Shown: in pieces, positions 33,300 to 48,160 of the stretch
Numbering within the stretch: the first letter of the stretch is position 1
Layout of the letters: the number at the start of each line of letters is the position of its first letter
Source: Nemertoderma westbladi
Lineage: Eukaryota; Xenacoelomorpha; Nemertodermatida; Nemertodermatidae
Assembly: GCA_032718475.1 (NCBI GenBank)
Contig: JAUCBJ010005844.1
Location: 1-50,737 of the forward strand
DNA: 50,737 bases
Direction: 5' to 3'
The notes under the pieces: generated by a model
Told to the model about the DNA's origin: nothing
The model's database searches: none
Seen by the model: the letters and a program-made list of their open reading frames with translations, nothing else
Translations under genes and position numbers: made by a program

Positions 33300-36200
33300 G
33301 AGCCACAAGGTATGTTTGGTTATTCTTTACTAGAGCCACAAGGTATGTTTGGTTATTCTTTACTAGAGCCACAAGGTATGTTTGGTTATTCTTTACGTGT
33401 AGAGCCACAAGGTATGTTTGGTTATTCTTTACGTGTAGAGCCACAAGGTATGTTTGGTTATTCTTTACGTGTAGAGCGACAAGGTATGTTTGGTTATTCT
33501 TTACGTGTAGAGCCACAAGGTATGTTTGGTTATTCTTTACGTGTAGAGCCACAAGGTATGTTCGGTTATTCTTTACGTGTAGAGCGACAAGGTATGTTTG
33601 GTTATTCTTTACGTGTAGAGCCACAAGGTATGTTTGGTTATTCTTTACGTGTAGAGCCACAAGGTATGTTTGGTTATTCTTTACTAGAGCCACAAGGTAT
33701 GTTTGGTTATTCTTTACTAGAGCCACAAGGTATGTTTGGTTATTCTTTACGTGTAGAGCCACAAGGTATGTTTGGTTATTCTTTACGTGTAGAGCCACAA
33801 GGTATGTTTGGTTATTCTTTACGTGTAGAGCCACAAGGTATGTTTGGTTATTCTTTACGTGTAGAGCCACAAGGTATGTTTGGTTATTCTTTACTAGAGC
33901 CACAAGGTATGTTTGGTTATTCTTTACTAGAGCCACAAGGTATGTTTGGTTATTCTTTACGTGTAGAGCCACAAGGTATGTTTGGTTATTCTTTACTAGA
34001 GCCACAAGGTATGTTTGGTTATTCTTTACTAGAGCCACAAGGTATGTTTGGTTATTCTTTACGTGTAGAGCCACAAGGTATGTTTGGTTATTCTTTACTA
34101 GAGCCACAAGGTATGTTTGGTTATTCTTTACTAGAGCCACAAGGTATGTTTGGTTATTCTTTACGTGTAGAGCCACAAGGTATGTTTGGTTATTCTTTAC
34201 TAGAGCCACAAGGTATGTTTGGTTATTCTTTACTAGAGCCACAAGGTATGTTTGGTTATTCTTTACTAGAGCCACAAGGTATGTTTGGTTATTCTTTACG
34301 TGTAGAGCCACAAGGTATGTTTGGTTATTCTTTACGTGTAGAGCCACAAGGTATGTTTGGTTATTCTTTACGTGTAGAGCCACAAGGTATGTTTGGTTAT
34401 TCTTTACTAGAGCCACAAGGTATGTTTGGTTATTCTTTACTAGAGCCACAAGGTATGTTTGGTTATTCTTTACGTGTAGAGCCACAAGGTATGTTTGGTT
34501 ATTCTTTACTAGAGCCACAAGGTATGTTTGGTTATTCTTTACTAGAGCCACAAGGTATGTTTGGTTATTCTTTACGTGTAGAGCCACAAGGTATGTTTGG
34601 TTATTCTTTACGTGTAGAGCCACAAGGTATGTTTGGTTATTCTTTACTAGAGCCACAAGGTATGTTTGGTTATTCTTTACGTGTAGAGCCACAAGGTATG
34701 TTTGGTTATTCTTTACGTGTAGAGCCACAAGGTATGTTTGGTTATTCTTTACGTGTAGAGCCACAAGGTATGTTTGGTTATTCTTTACTAGAGCCACAAG
34801 GTATGTTTGGTTATTCTTTACGTGTAGAGCCACAAGGTATGTTTGGTTATTCTTTACGTGTAGAGCCACAAGGTATGTTTGGTTATTCTTTACTAGAGCC
34901 ACAAGTTATGTTTGGTTATTCTTTACTAGAGCCACAAGGTATGTTTGGTTATTCTTTACGTGTAGAGCCACAAGGTATGTTTGGTTATTCTTTACGTGTA
35001 GAGCCACAAGGTATGTTTGGTTATTCTTTACTAGAGCCACAAGGTATGTTTGGTTATTCTTTACTAGAGCCACAAGGTATGTTTGGTTATTCTTTACTTG
35101 AGCCACAAGGTATGTTTGGATATTCTTTACTAGAGCCACAAGGTATGTTTGGTTATTCTTTACTAGAGCCACAAGGTATGTTTGGTTATTCTTTACGTGT
35201 AGAGCCACAAGGTATGTTTGGTTATTCTTTACGTGTAGAGCCACAAGGTATGTTTGGTTATTCTTTACGTGTAGAGCGACAAGGTATGTTTGGTTATTCT
35301 TTACGTGTAGAGCCACAAGGTATGTTTGGTTATTCTTTACGTGTAGAGCCACAAGGTATGTTCGGTTATTCTTTACGTGTAGAGCGACAAGGTATGTTTG
35401 GTTATTCTTTACGTGTAGAGCCACAAGGTATGTTTGGTTATTCTTTACGTGTAGAGCCACAAGGTATGTTTGGTTATTCTTTACTAGAGCCACAAGGTAT
35501 GTTTGGTTATTCTTTACTAGAGCCACAAGGTATGTTTGGTTATTCTTTACGTGTAGAGCCACAAGGTATGTTTGGTTATTCTTTACGTGTAGAGCCACAA
35601 GGTATGTTTGGTTATTCTTTACGTGTAGAGCCACAAGGTATGTTTGGTTATTCTTTACGTGTAGAGCCACAAGGTATGTTTGGTTATTCTTTACTAGAGC
35701 CACAAGGTATGTTTGGTTATTCTTTACTAGAGCCACAAGGTATGTTTGGTTATTCTTTACGTGTAGAGCCACAAGGTATGTTTGGTTATTCTTTACTAGA
35801 GCCACAAGGTATGTTTGGTTATTCTTTACTAGAGCCACAAGGTATGTTTGGTTATTCTTTACGTGTAGAGCCACAAGGTATGTTTGGTTATTCTTTACTA
35901 GAGCCACAAGGTATGTTTGGTTATTCTTTACTAGAGCCACAAGGTATGTTTGGTTATTCTTTACTAGAGCCACATGGTATGTTTGGTTATTCTTTACGTG
36001 TAGAGCCACAAGGTATGTTTGGTTATTCTTTACGTGTAGAGCCACAAGGTATGTTTGGTTATTCTTTACGTGTAGAGCCACAAGGTATGTTTGGTTATTC
36101 TTTACTAGAGCCACAAGGTATGTTTGGTTATTCTTTACTAGAGCCACAAGGTATGTTTGGTTATTCTTTACGTGTAGAGCCACAAGGTATGTTTGGTTAT

Positions 36201-36640
36201 TCTTTACTAGAGCCACAAGGTATGTTTGGTTATTCTTTACTAGAGCCACAAGGTATGTTTGGTTATTCTTTACGTGTAGAGCCACAAGGTATGTTTGGTT
36301 ATTCTTTACGTGTAGAGCCACAAGGTATGTTTGGTTATTCTTTACTAGAGCCACAAGGTATGTTTGGTTATTCTTTACGTGTAGAGCCACAAGGTATGTT
36401 TGGTTATTCTTTACGTGTAGAGCCACAAGGTATGTTTGGTTATTCTTTACGTGTAGAGCCACAAGGTATGTTTGGTTATTCTTTACTAGAGCCACAAGGT
36501 ATGTTTGGTTATTCTTTACGTGTAGAGCCACAAGGTATGTTTGGTTATTCTTTACGTGTAGAGCCACAAGGTATGTTTGGTTATTCTTTACTAGAGCCAC
36601 AAGGTATGTTTGGTTATTCTTTACTAGAGCCACAAGGTAT
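33300..36640. repeat. Higher-order duplication in satellite B (offset 1800, then about 1695)
   Basis: The rare unit GAGCGACAAGG occurs at 33475 and 33583 and again at 35275 and 35383, both 1800 bp later. The order of 36- and 33-bp units matches between roughly 33300-34140 and 35100-35940. It then matches again at an offset of about 1695 after a three-unit (105-bp) difference, to about 34930 and 36630. Confidence 0.75.
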
Positions 36641-39600
36641 GTTTGGTTATTCTTTACGTGTAGAGCCACAAGGTATGTTTGGTTATTCTTTACGTGTAGA
36701 GCCACAAGGTATGTTTGGTTATTCTTTACGTGTAGAGCCACAAGGTATGTTTGGTTATTCTTTACGTGTAGAGCCACAAGGTATGTTTGGTTATTCTTTA
36801 CGTGTAGAGCCACAAGGTATGTTTGGTTATTCTTTACTAGAGCCACAAGGTATGTTTGGTTATTCTTTACTAGAGCCACAAGGTATGTTTGGTTATTCTT
36901 TACGTGTAGAGCCACAAGGTATGTTTGGTTATTCTTTACTAGAGCCACAAGGTATGTTTGGTTATTCTTTACTAGAGCCACAAGGTATGTTTGGTTATTC
37001 TTTACGTGTAGAGCCACAAGGTATGTTTGGTTATTCTTTACGTGTAGAGCCACAAGGTATGTTCGGTTATTCTTTACGTGTAGAGCCACAAGGTATGTTT
37101 GGTTATTCTTTACTAGAGCCACAAGGTATGTTTGGTTATTCTTTACTAGAGCCACAAGGTATGTTTGGTTATTCTTTACGTGTAGAGCCACAAGGTATGT
37201 TTGGTTATTCTTTACTAGAGCCACAAGGTATGTTTGGTTATTCTTTACTAGAGCCACAAGGTATGTTTGGTTATTCTTTACGTGTAGAGCCACAAGGTAT
37301 GTTTGGTTATTCTTTACGTGTAGAGCCACAAGGTATGTTTGGTTATTCTTTACGTGTAGAGCCACAAGGTATGTTTGGTTATTCTTTACGTGTAGAGCCA
37401 CAAGGTATGTTTGGTTATTCTTTACTAGAGCCACAAGGTATGTTTGGTTATTCTTTACTAGAGCCACAAGGTATGTTTGGTTATTCTTTACGTGTAGAGC
37501 CACAAGGTATGTTTGGTTATTCTTTACTAGAGCCACAAGGTATGTTTGGTTATTCTTTACTAGAGCCACAAGGTATGTTTGGTTATTCTTTACTAGAGCC
37601 ACAAGGTATGTTTGGTTATTCTTTACGTGTAGAGCCACAAGGTATGTTCGGTTATTCTTTACGTGTAGAGCCACAAGGTATGTTTGGTTATTCTTTACTA
37701 TAGCCACAAGGTATGTTTGGTTATTCTTTACTAGAGCCACAAGGTATGTTTGGTTATTCTTTACTAGAGCCACAAGGTATGTTTGGTTATTCTTTACTAG
37801 AGCCACAAGGTATGTTTGGTTATTCTTTACTAGAGCCACAAGGTATGTTTGGTTATTCTTTACTAGAGCCACAAGGTATGTTTGGTTATTCTTTACTAGA
37901 GCCACAAGGTATGTTTGGTTATTCTTTACGTGTAGAGCCACAAGGTATGTTTGGTTATTCTTTACTAGAGCCACAAGGTATGTTTGGTTATTCTTTACTA
38001 GAGCCACAAGGTATGTTTGGTTATTCTTTACGTGTAGAGCCACAAGGTATGTTTGGTTATTCTTTACTAGAGCCACAAGGTATGTTTGGTTATTCTTTAC
38101 TAGAGCCACAAGGTATGTTTGGTTATTCTTTACGTGTAGAGCCACAAGGTATGTTTGGTTATTCTTTACTAGAGCCACAAGGTATGTTTGGTTATTCTTT
38201 ACTAGAGCCACAAGGTATGTTTGGTTATTCTTTACTAGAGCCACAAGGTATGTTTGGTTATTCTTTACGTGTAGAGCCACAAGGTATGTTTGGTTATTCT
38301 TTACGTGTAGAGCCACAAGGTATGTTTGGTTATTCTTTACGTGTAGAGCCACAAGGTATGTTTGGTTATTCTTTACTAGAGCCACAAGGTATGTTTGGTT
38401 ATTCTTTACTAGAGCCACAAGGTATGTTTGGTTATTCTTTACTAGAGCCACAAGGTATGTTTGGTTATTCTTTACTAGAGCCACAAGGTATGTTTGGTTA
38501 TTCTTTACTAGAGCCACAAGGTATGTTTGGTTATTCTTTACTAGAGCCACAAGGTATGTTTGGTTATTCTTTACTAGAGCCACAAGGTATGTTTGGTTAT
38601 TCTTTACTAGAGCCACAAGGTATGTTCGGTTATTCTTTACGTGTAGAGCCACAAGGTATGTTTAGTTATTCTTTACGTGTAGAGCCACAAGGTATGTTTG
38701 GTTATTCTTTACGTGTAGAGCCACAAGGTATGTTTGGTTATTCTTTACTAGAGCCACAAGGTATGTTTGGTTATTCTTTACTAGAGCCACAAGGTATGTT
38801 AGGTTATTCTTTACGTGTAGAGCCACAAGGTATGTTTGGTTATTCTTTACGTGTAGAGCCACAAGGTATGTTTGGTTATTCTTTACGTGTAGAGCCACAA
38901 GGTATGTTTGGTTATTCTTTACTAGAGCCACAAGGTATGTTTGGTTATTCTTTACTAGAGCCACAAGGTATGTTTGGTTATTCTTTACTAGAGCCACAAG
39001 GTATGTTTGGTTATTCTTTACTAGAGCCACAAGGTATGTTTGGTTATTCTTTACTAGAGCCACAAGGTATGTTTGGTTATTCTTTACTAGAGCCACAAGG
39101 TATGTTTGGTTATTCTTTACTAGAGCCACAAGGTATGTTCGGTTATTCTTTACGTGTAGAGCCACAAGGTATGTTTGGTTATTCTTTACTAGAGCCACAA
39201 GGTATGTTTGGTTATTCTTTACGTGTAGAGCCACAAGGTATGTTTGGATATTCTTTACTAGAGCCACAAGGTATGTTTTGTTATTCTTTACGTGTAGAGC
39301 CACAAGGTATGTTTAGTTATTCTTTACGTGTAGAGCCACAAGGTATGTTTGGTTATTCTTTACGTGTAGAGCCACAAGGTATGTTTGGTTATTCTTTACT
39401 AGAGCCACAAGGTATGTTTGGTTATTCTTTACTAGAGCCACAAGGTATGTTTGGTTATTCTTTACTAGAGCCACAAGGTATGTTTGGTTATTCTTTACTA
39501 GAGCCACAAGGTATGTTTGGTTATTCTTTACTAGAGCCACAAGGTATGTTTGGTTATTCTTTACTAGAGCCACAAGGTATGTTTGGTTATTCTTTACTAG

Positions 39601-39959
39601 AGCCACAAGGTATGTTTGGTTATTCTTTACTAGAGCCACAAGGTATGTTTGGTTATTCTTTACGTGTAGAGCCACAAGGTATGTTTGGTTATTCTTTACG
39701 TGTAGAGCCACAAGGTATGTTTGGTTATTCTTTACGTGTAGAGCCACAAGGTATGTTTGGTTATTCTTTACTAGAGCCACAAGGTATGTTTGGTTATTCT
39801 TTACTAGAGCCACAAGGTATGTTTGGTTATTCTTTACTAGAGCCACAAGGTATGTTTGGTTATTCTTTACTAGAGCCACAAGGTATGTTTGGTTATTCTT
39901 TACTAGAGCCACAAGGTATGTTTGGTTATTCTTTACTAGAGCCACAAGGTATGTTTGGT

Positions 39960-42330
39960 TATTCTTTACTAGAGCCACAAGGTATGTTCGGTTATTCTTT
40001 ACGTGGAGAGCCACAAGGTATGTTTGGTTATTCTTTACTAGAGCCACAAGGTATGTTTGGTTATTCTTTACGTGTAGAGCCACAAGGTATGTTTGGATAT
40101 TCTTTACTAGAGCCACAAGGTATGTTTGGTTATTCTTTACGTGTAGAGCCACAAGGTATGTTTGGATATTCTTTACTAGAGCCACAAGGTATGTTTGGTT
40201 ATTCTTTACGTGTAGAGCCACAAGGTATGTTTGGTTATTCTTTACTAGAGCCACAAGGTATGTTAGGTTATTCTTTACGTGTAGAGCCACAAGGTATGTT
40301 TGGTTATTCTTTACTAGAGCCACAAGGTATGTTAGGTTATTCTTTACGTGTAGAGCCACAAGGTATGTTTGGTTATTCTTTACTAGAGCCACAAGGTATG
40401 TTCGGTTATTCTTTACGTGTAGAGCCACAAGGTATGTTTGGTTATTCTTTACTAGAGCCACAAGGTATGTTTGGTTATTCTTTACTAGAGCCACAAGGTA
40501 TGTTAGGTTATTCTTTACGTGTAGAGCCACAAGGTATGTTTGGTTATTCTTTACTAGAGCCACAAGGTATGTTCGGTTATTCTTTACGTGTAGAGCCACA
40601 AGGTATGTTTGGATATTCTTTACTAGAGCCACAATGTATGTTTGGTTATTCTTTACGTGTAGAGCCACAAGGTATGTTTGGTTATTCTTTACTAGAGCCA
40701 CAAGGTATGTTAGGTTATTCTTTACGTGTAGAGCCACAAGGTATGTTTGGTTATTCTTTACTAGAGCCACAAGGTATGTTTGGATATTCTTTACTAGAGC
40801 CACAAGGTATGTTTGGTTATTCTTTACTAGAGCCACAAGGTATGTTTGGTTATTCTTTACTAGAGCCACAAGGTATGTTAGGTTATTCTTTACGTGTAGA
40901 GCCACAAGGTATGTTTGGTTATTCTTTACGTGTAGAGCCACAAGGTATGTTTGGTTATTCTTTACGTGTAGAGCCACAAGGTATGTTTGGTTATTCTTTA
41001 CGTGTAGAGCCACAAGGTATGTTTGGTTATTCTTTACTAGAGCCACAAGGTATGTTTGGTTATTCTTTACTAGAGCCACAAGGTATGTTTGGTTATTCTT
41101 TACTAGAGCCACAAGGTATGTTTGGTTATTCTTTACTAGAGCCACAAGGTATGTTCGGTTATTCTTTACGTGGAGAGCCACAAGGTATGTTTGGTTATTC
41201 TTTACTAGAGCCACAAGGTATGTTTGGTTATTCTTTACGTGTAGAGCCACAAGGTATGTTTGGATATTCTTTACTAGAGCCACAAGGTATGTTTGGTTAT
41301 TCTTTACGTGTAGAGCCACAAGGTATGTTTGGATATTCTTTACTAGAGCCACAAGGTATGTTTGGTTATTCTTTACGTGTAGAGCCACAAGGTATGTTTG
41401 GTTATTCTTTACTAGAGCCACAAGGTATGTTAGGTTATTCTTTACGTGTAGAGCCACAAGGTATGTTTGGTTATTCTTTACTAGAGCCACAAGGTATGTT
41501 AGGTTATTCTTTACGTGTAGAGCCACAAGGTATGTTTGGTTATTCTTTACTAGAGCCACAAGGTATGTTCGGTTATTCTTTACGTGTAGAGCCACAAGGT
41601 ATGTTTGGTTATTCTTTACTAGAGCCACAAGGTATGTTTGGTTATTCTTTACTAGAGCCACAAGGTATGTTAGGTTATTCTTTACGTGTAGAGCCACAAG
41701 GTATGTTTGGTTATTCTTTACTAGAGCCACAAGGTATGTTCGGTTATTCTTTACGTGTAGAGCCACAAGGTATGTTTGGATATTCTTTACTAGAGCCACA
41801 ATGTATGTTTGGTTATTCTTTACGTGTAGAGCCACAAGGTATGTTTGGTTATTCTTTACTAGAGCCACAAGGTATGTTAGGTTATTCTTTACGTGTAGAG
41901 CCACAAGGTATGTTTGGTTATTCTTTACTAGAGCCACAAGGTATGTTTGGATATTCTTTACTAGAGCCACAAGGTATGTTTGGTTATTCTTTACTAGAGC
42001 CACAAGGTATGTTTGGTTATTCTTTACTAGAGCCACAAGGTATGTTAGGTTATTCTTTACGTGTAGAGCCACAAGGTATGTTTGGTTATTCTTTACGTGT
42101 AGAGCCACAAGGTATGTTTGGTTATTCTTTACGTGTAGAGCCACAAGGTATGTTTGGTTATTCTTTACGTGTAGAGCCACAAGGTATGTTTGGTTATTCT
42201 TTACTAGAGCCACAAGGTATGTTTGGTTATTCTTTACTAGAGCCACAAGGTATGTTTGGTTATTCTTTACTAGAGCCACAAGGTATGTTTGGTTATTCTT
42301 TACTAGAGCCACAAGGTATGTTTGGTTATT
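39960..42330. repeat. 1167-bp higher-order repeat in satellite B
   Basis: The one-off variant ACGTGGAGAG occurs at 40001 and 41168, and CAATGTATG at 40634 and 41801; both pairs are 1167 bp apart. The TGTTAGG units between them follow the same order. A partial third copy follows, with CAATGTATG at 42551. Confidence 0.8.
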
Positions 42331-45300
42331 CTTTACTAGAGCCACAAGGTATGTTTGGTTATTCTTTACTAGAGCCACAAGGTATGTTTGGTTATTCTTT
42401 ACTAGAGCCACAAGGTATGTTCGGTTATTCTTTACGTGTAGAGCCACAAGGTATGTTTGGTTATTCTTTACTAGAGCCACAAGGTATGTTTGGTTATTCT
42501 TTACGTGTAGAGCCACAAGGTATGTTTGGATATTCTTTACTAGAGCCACAATGTATGTTTGGTTATTCTTTACGTGTAGAGCCACAAGGTATGTTTGGTT
42601 ATTCTTTACTAGAGCCACAAGGTATGTTAGGTTATTCTTTACGTGTAGAGCCACAAGGTATGTTTGGTTATTCTTTACTAGAGCCACAAGGTATGTTAGG
42701 TTATTCTTTACGTGTAGAGCCACAAGGTATGTTTGGTTATTCTTTACTAGAGCCACAAGGTATGTTCGGTTATTCTTTACGTGTAGAGCCACAAGGTATG
42801 TTTGGTTATTCTTTACTAGAGCCACAAGGTATGTTTGGTTATTCTTTACTAGAGCCACAAGGTATGTTAGGTTATTCTTTACGTGTAGAGCCACAAGGTA
42901 TGTTTGGTTATTCTTTACTAGAGCCACAAGGTATGTTCGGTTATTCTTTACGTGTAGAGCCACAAGGTATGTTTGGTTATTCTTTACGTGTAGAGCCACA
43001 AGGTATGTTTGGTTATTCTTTACTAGAGCCACAAGGTATCTTCGGTTATTCTTTACGTGTAGATCCACAAGGTATGTTTGGTTATTCTTTACTAGAGCCA
43101 CAAGGTATGTTTGGTTATTCTTTACTAGAGCCACAAGGTATGTTTGGATATTCTTTACGTGTAGAGCCACAATGTATGTTTGGTTATTCTTTACGTGTAG
43201 AGCCACAAGGTATGTTTGGTTATTCTTTACTAGAGTCACAAGGTATGTTTGGATATTCTTTACTAGAGCCACAAGGTATGTTTGGTTATTCTTTACTAGA
43301 GCCACAAGGTATGTTTGGATATTCTTTACTAGAGCCACAAGGTATGTTTGGTTATTCTTTACGTGTAGAGCCACAAGGTATGTTCGGTTATTCTTTACGT
43401 GTAGAGCCACAAGGTATGTTTGGTTATTCTTTACTAGAGCCACAAGGTATGTTTGGTTATTCTTTACGTGTAGAGCCACAAGGTATGTTTGGTTATTCTT
43501 TACTAGAGCCACAAGGTATGTTTGGTTATTCTTTACTAGAGCCACAAGGTATGTTCGGTTATTCTTTACGTGTAGAGCCACAAGGTATGTTTGGTTATTC
43601 TTTACGTGTAGAGCCACAAGGTATGTTTGGTTATTCTTTACTAGAGCCACAAGGTATGTTTGGTTATTCTTTACTAGAGCCACAAGGTATGTTCGGTTAT
43701 TCTTTACGTGTAGAGCCACAAGGTATGTTTGGTTATTCTTTACGTGTAGAGCCACAAGGTATGTTTGGTTATTCTTTACTAGAGCCACAAGGTATGTTCG
43801 GTTATTCTTTACGTGTAGAGCCACAAGGTATGTTTGGTTATTCTTTACTAGAGCCACAAGGTATGTTTGGTTATTCTTTACTAGAGCCACAAGGTATGTT
43901 TGGATATTCTTTACGTGTAGAGCCACAATGTATGTTTGGTTATTCTTTACGTGTAGAGCCACAAGGTATGTTTGGTTATTCTTTACTAGAGTCACAAGGT
44001 ATGTTTGGTTATTCTTTACTAGAGCCACAAGGTATGTTTGGATATTCTTTACTAGAGCCACAAGGTATGTTTGGTTATTCTTTACTAGAGCCACAAGGTA
44101 TGTTTGGTTATTCTTTACTAGAGCCACAAGGTATGTTCGGTTATTCTTTACGTGTAGAGCCACAAGGTATGTTTGGTTTTTCTTTACTAGAGCCACAAGG
44201 TATGTTTGGTTATTCTTTACGTGTAGAGCCACAAGGTATGTTTGGTTATTCTTTACTAGAGCCACAAGGTATGTTTGGTTATTCTTTACGTGTAGAGCCA
44301 CAAGGTATGTTTGGTTATTCTTTACGTGTAGAGCCACAAGGTATGTTTGGTTATTCTTTACTAGAGCCACAAGGTATGTTAGGTTATTCTTTACGTGTAG
44401 AGCCACAAGGTATGTTTGGTTATTCTTTACGTGTAGAGCCACAAGGTATGTTTGGTTATTCTTTACTAGAGCCACAAGGTATGTTTGGATTTTCTTTACG
44501 TGTAGAGCCACAATGTATGTTTGGTTATTCTTTACGTGTAGAGCCACAAGGTATGTTTGGTTATTCTTTACTAGAGTCACAAGGTATGTTTGGTTATTCT
44601 TTACTAGAGCCACAAGGTATGTTTGGATATTCTTTACTAGAGCCACAAGGTATGTTTGGTTATTCTTTACTAGAGCCACAAGGTATGTTTGGTTATTCTT
44701 TACTAGAGCCACAAGGTATGTTCGGTTATTCTTTACGTGTAGAGCCACAAGGTATGTTTGGTTATTCTTTACTAGAGCCACAAGGTATGTTTGGTTATTC
44801 TTTACGTGTAGAGCCACAAGGTATGTTTGGTTATTCTTTACTAGAGCCACAAGGTATGTTTGGTTATTCTTTACGTGTAGAGCCACAAGGTATGTTTGGA
44901 TATTCTTTACGTGTAGAGCCACAAGGTATGTTTGGTTATTCTTTACTAGAGCCACAAGGTATGTTTGGATATTCTTTACGTGTAGAGCCACAATGTATGT
45001 TTGGTTATTCTTTACGTGTAGAGCCACAAGGTATGTTTGGTTATTCTTTACTAGAGCCACAAGGTATGTTTGGATATTCTTTACTAGAGCCACAAGGTAT
45101 GTTCGGTTATTCTTTACGTGTAGAGCCACAATGTATGTTTGGTTATTCTTTACGTGTAGAGCCACAAGGTATGTTTGGTTATTCTTTACTAGAGACACAA
45201 GGTATGTTTGGTTATTCTTTACTAGAGACACAAGGTATGTTTGGTTATTCTTTACTAGAGCCACAAGGTATGTTTGGATATTCTTTACTAGAGCCACAAG

Positions 45301-46499
45301 GTATGTTTGGATATTCTTTACTAGAGCCACAAGGTATGTTTGGTTATTCTTTACGTGTAGAGCCACAAGGTATGTTTGGTTATTCTTTACTAGAGCCACA
45401 AGGTATGTTCGGTTATTCTTTACGTGTAGAGCCACAAGGTATGTTTGGTTATTCTTTACGTGTAGAGCCACAAGGTATGTTTGGTTATTCTTTACTAGAG
45501 CCACAAGGTATGTTTGGTTATTCTTTACTAGAGCCACAAGGTATGTTCGGTTATTCTTTACGTGTAGAGCCACAAGGTATGTTTGGTTATTCTTTACTAG
45601 AGCCACAAGGTATGTTTGGTTATTCTTTACGTGTAGAGCCACAAGGTATGTTTGGTTATTCTTTACGTGTAGAGCCACAAGGTATGTTTGGTTATTCTTT
45701 ACGTGTAGAGCCACAAGGTATGTTTGGTTATTCTTTACTTGATACCACAAGGTATGTTTGGTTATTCTTTACGTGTAGAGCCACAAGGTATGTTTGGTTA
45801 TTCTTTACTAGAGTCACAAGGTATGTTTGGATATTCTTTACTAGAGCCACAAGGTATGTTTGGTTATTCTTTACGTGTAGAGCCACAAGGTATGTTTGGT
45901 TATTCTTTACTAGAGCCACAAGGTATGTTCGGTTATTCTTTACGTGTAGAGCCACAAGGTATGTTTGGATATTCTTTACTAGAGCCACAATGTATGTTTG
46001 GTTATTCTTTACGTGTAGAGCCACAAGGTATGTTTGGTTATTCTTTACTAGAGCCACAAGGTATGTTCGGTTATTCTTTACGTGTAGAGCCACAAGGTAT
46101 GTTTGGTTATTCTTTACTAGAGTCACAAGGTATGTTTGGTTATTCTTTACGTGTAGAGCCACAAGGTATGTTTGGTTATTCTTTACTAGAGCCACAAGGT
46201 ATGTTTGGTTATTCTTTACTAGAACCACAAGGTATGTTTGGTTATTCTTTACTAGAGCCACAAGGTATGTTTGGTTATTCTTTACGTGTAGAGCCACAAG
46301 GTATGTTTGGTTATTCTTTACGTGTAGAGCCACAAGGTATGTTTGGTTATTCTTTACTAGAGGCACAAGGTATGTTTGGTTATTCTTTACTAGAGCCACA
46401 AGGTATGTTTGGTTATTCTTTACTAGAGCCACAAGGTATGTTTGGTTATTCTTTACGTGTAGAGCCACAAGGTATGTTTGGTTATTCTTTACGTGTAGA

Positions 46500-48160
46500 G
46501 CCACAAGGTATGTTTGGTTATTCTTTACTAGAGCCACAAGGTATGTTTGGTTATTCTTTACGTGTAGAGCCACAAGGTATGTTTGGTTATTCTTTACGTG
46601 TAGAGCCACAAGGTATGTTTGGTTATTCTTTACTAGAGCCACAAGGTATGTTCGGTTATTCTTTACGTGTAGAGCCACAAGGTATGTTTGGTTATTCTTT
46701 ACGTGTAGAGCCACAAGGTATGTTTGGTTATTCTTTACTAGAGCCACAAGGTATGTTCGGTTATTCTTTACGTGTAGAGCCACAAGGTATGTTTGGTTAT
46801 TCTTTACGTGTAGAGCCACAAGGTATGTTTGGTTATTCTTTACTAGAGCCACAAGGTATGTTCGGTTATTCTTTACGTGTAGAGCCACAAGGTATGTTCG
46901 GTTATTCTTTACGTGTAGAGCCACAAGGTATGTTTGGTTATTCTTTACGTGTAGAGCCACAAGGTATGTTTGGTTATTCTTTACTAGAGCCACAAGGTAT
47001 GTTCGGTTATTCTTTACGTGTAGAGTCACAAGGTATGTTTGGTTATTCTTTACTAGAGCCACAAGGTATGTTCGGGTATTCTTTACTAGAGCCACAAGGT
47101 ATGTTCGGTTATTCTTTACTAGAGCCACAATGTATGTTTGGTTATTCTTTACTAGAGCCACAAGGTATGTTCGGTTATTCTTTACGTGTAGAGCCACAAG
47201 GTATGTTTGGTTATTCTTTACGTGTAGAGCCACAAGGTATGTTTGGTTATTCTTTACTAGAGCCACAAGGTATGTTCGGTTATTCTTTACGTGTAGAGCC
47301 ACAAGGTATGTTCGGTTATTCTTTACGTGTAGAGCCACAAGGTATGTTTGGTTATTCTTTACGTGTAGAGCCACAAGGTATGTTTGGTTATTCTTTACTA
47401 GAGCCACAAGGTATGTTCGGTTATTCTTTACGTGTAGAGTCACAAGGTTTGTTTGGTTATTCTTTACTAGAGCCACAAGGTATGTTTGGTTATTCTTTAC
47501 TAGAGCCACAAGGTATGTTTGGTTATTCTTTACTAGAGCCACAAGGTATGTTCGGGTATTCTTTACTAGAGCCACAAGGTATGTTCGGTTATTCTTTACT
47601 AGAGCCACAAGGTATGTTTGGTTATTCTTTACGTGTAGAGCCACAAGGTATGTTTGGTTATTCTTTACGTGTAGAGCCACAAGGTATGTTTGGTTATTCT
47701 TTACGTGTAGAGCCACAAGGTATGTTTGGTTATTCTTTACTAGAGCCACAAGGTATGTTCGGTTATTCTTTACGTGTAGAGCCACAAGGTATGTTTGGTT
47801 ATTCTTTACGTGTAGAGCCACAAGGTATGTTTGGTTATTCTTTACTAGAGCCACAAGGTATGTTCGGTTATTCTTTACGTGTAGAGCCACAAGGTATGTT
47901 CGGTTATTCTTTACGTGTAGAGCCACAAGGTATGTTTGGTTATTCTTTACGTGTAGAGCCACAAGGTATGTTTGGTTATTCTTTACTAGAGCCACAAGGT
48001 ATGTTCGGTTATTCTTTACGTGTAGAGTCACAAGGTATGTTTGGTTATTCTTTACTAGAGCCACAAGGTATGTTCGGGTATTCTTTACTAGAGCCACAAG
48101 GTATGTTCGGTTATTCTTTACTAGAGCCACAATGTATGTTTGGTTATTCTTTACTAGAGC
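46500..48160. repeat. 1002-bp higher-order repeat near the right end of satellite B
   Basis: TTCGGGTATT followed shortly by CAATGTATG occurs at 47071 and 48073, 1002 bp apart. A single TTCGGGTATT lies between them at 47551. Surrounding TGTTCGG units follow the same order. Confidence 0.7.
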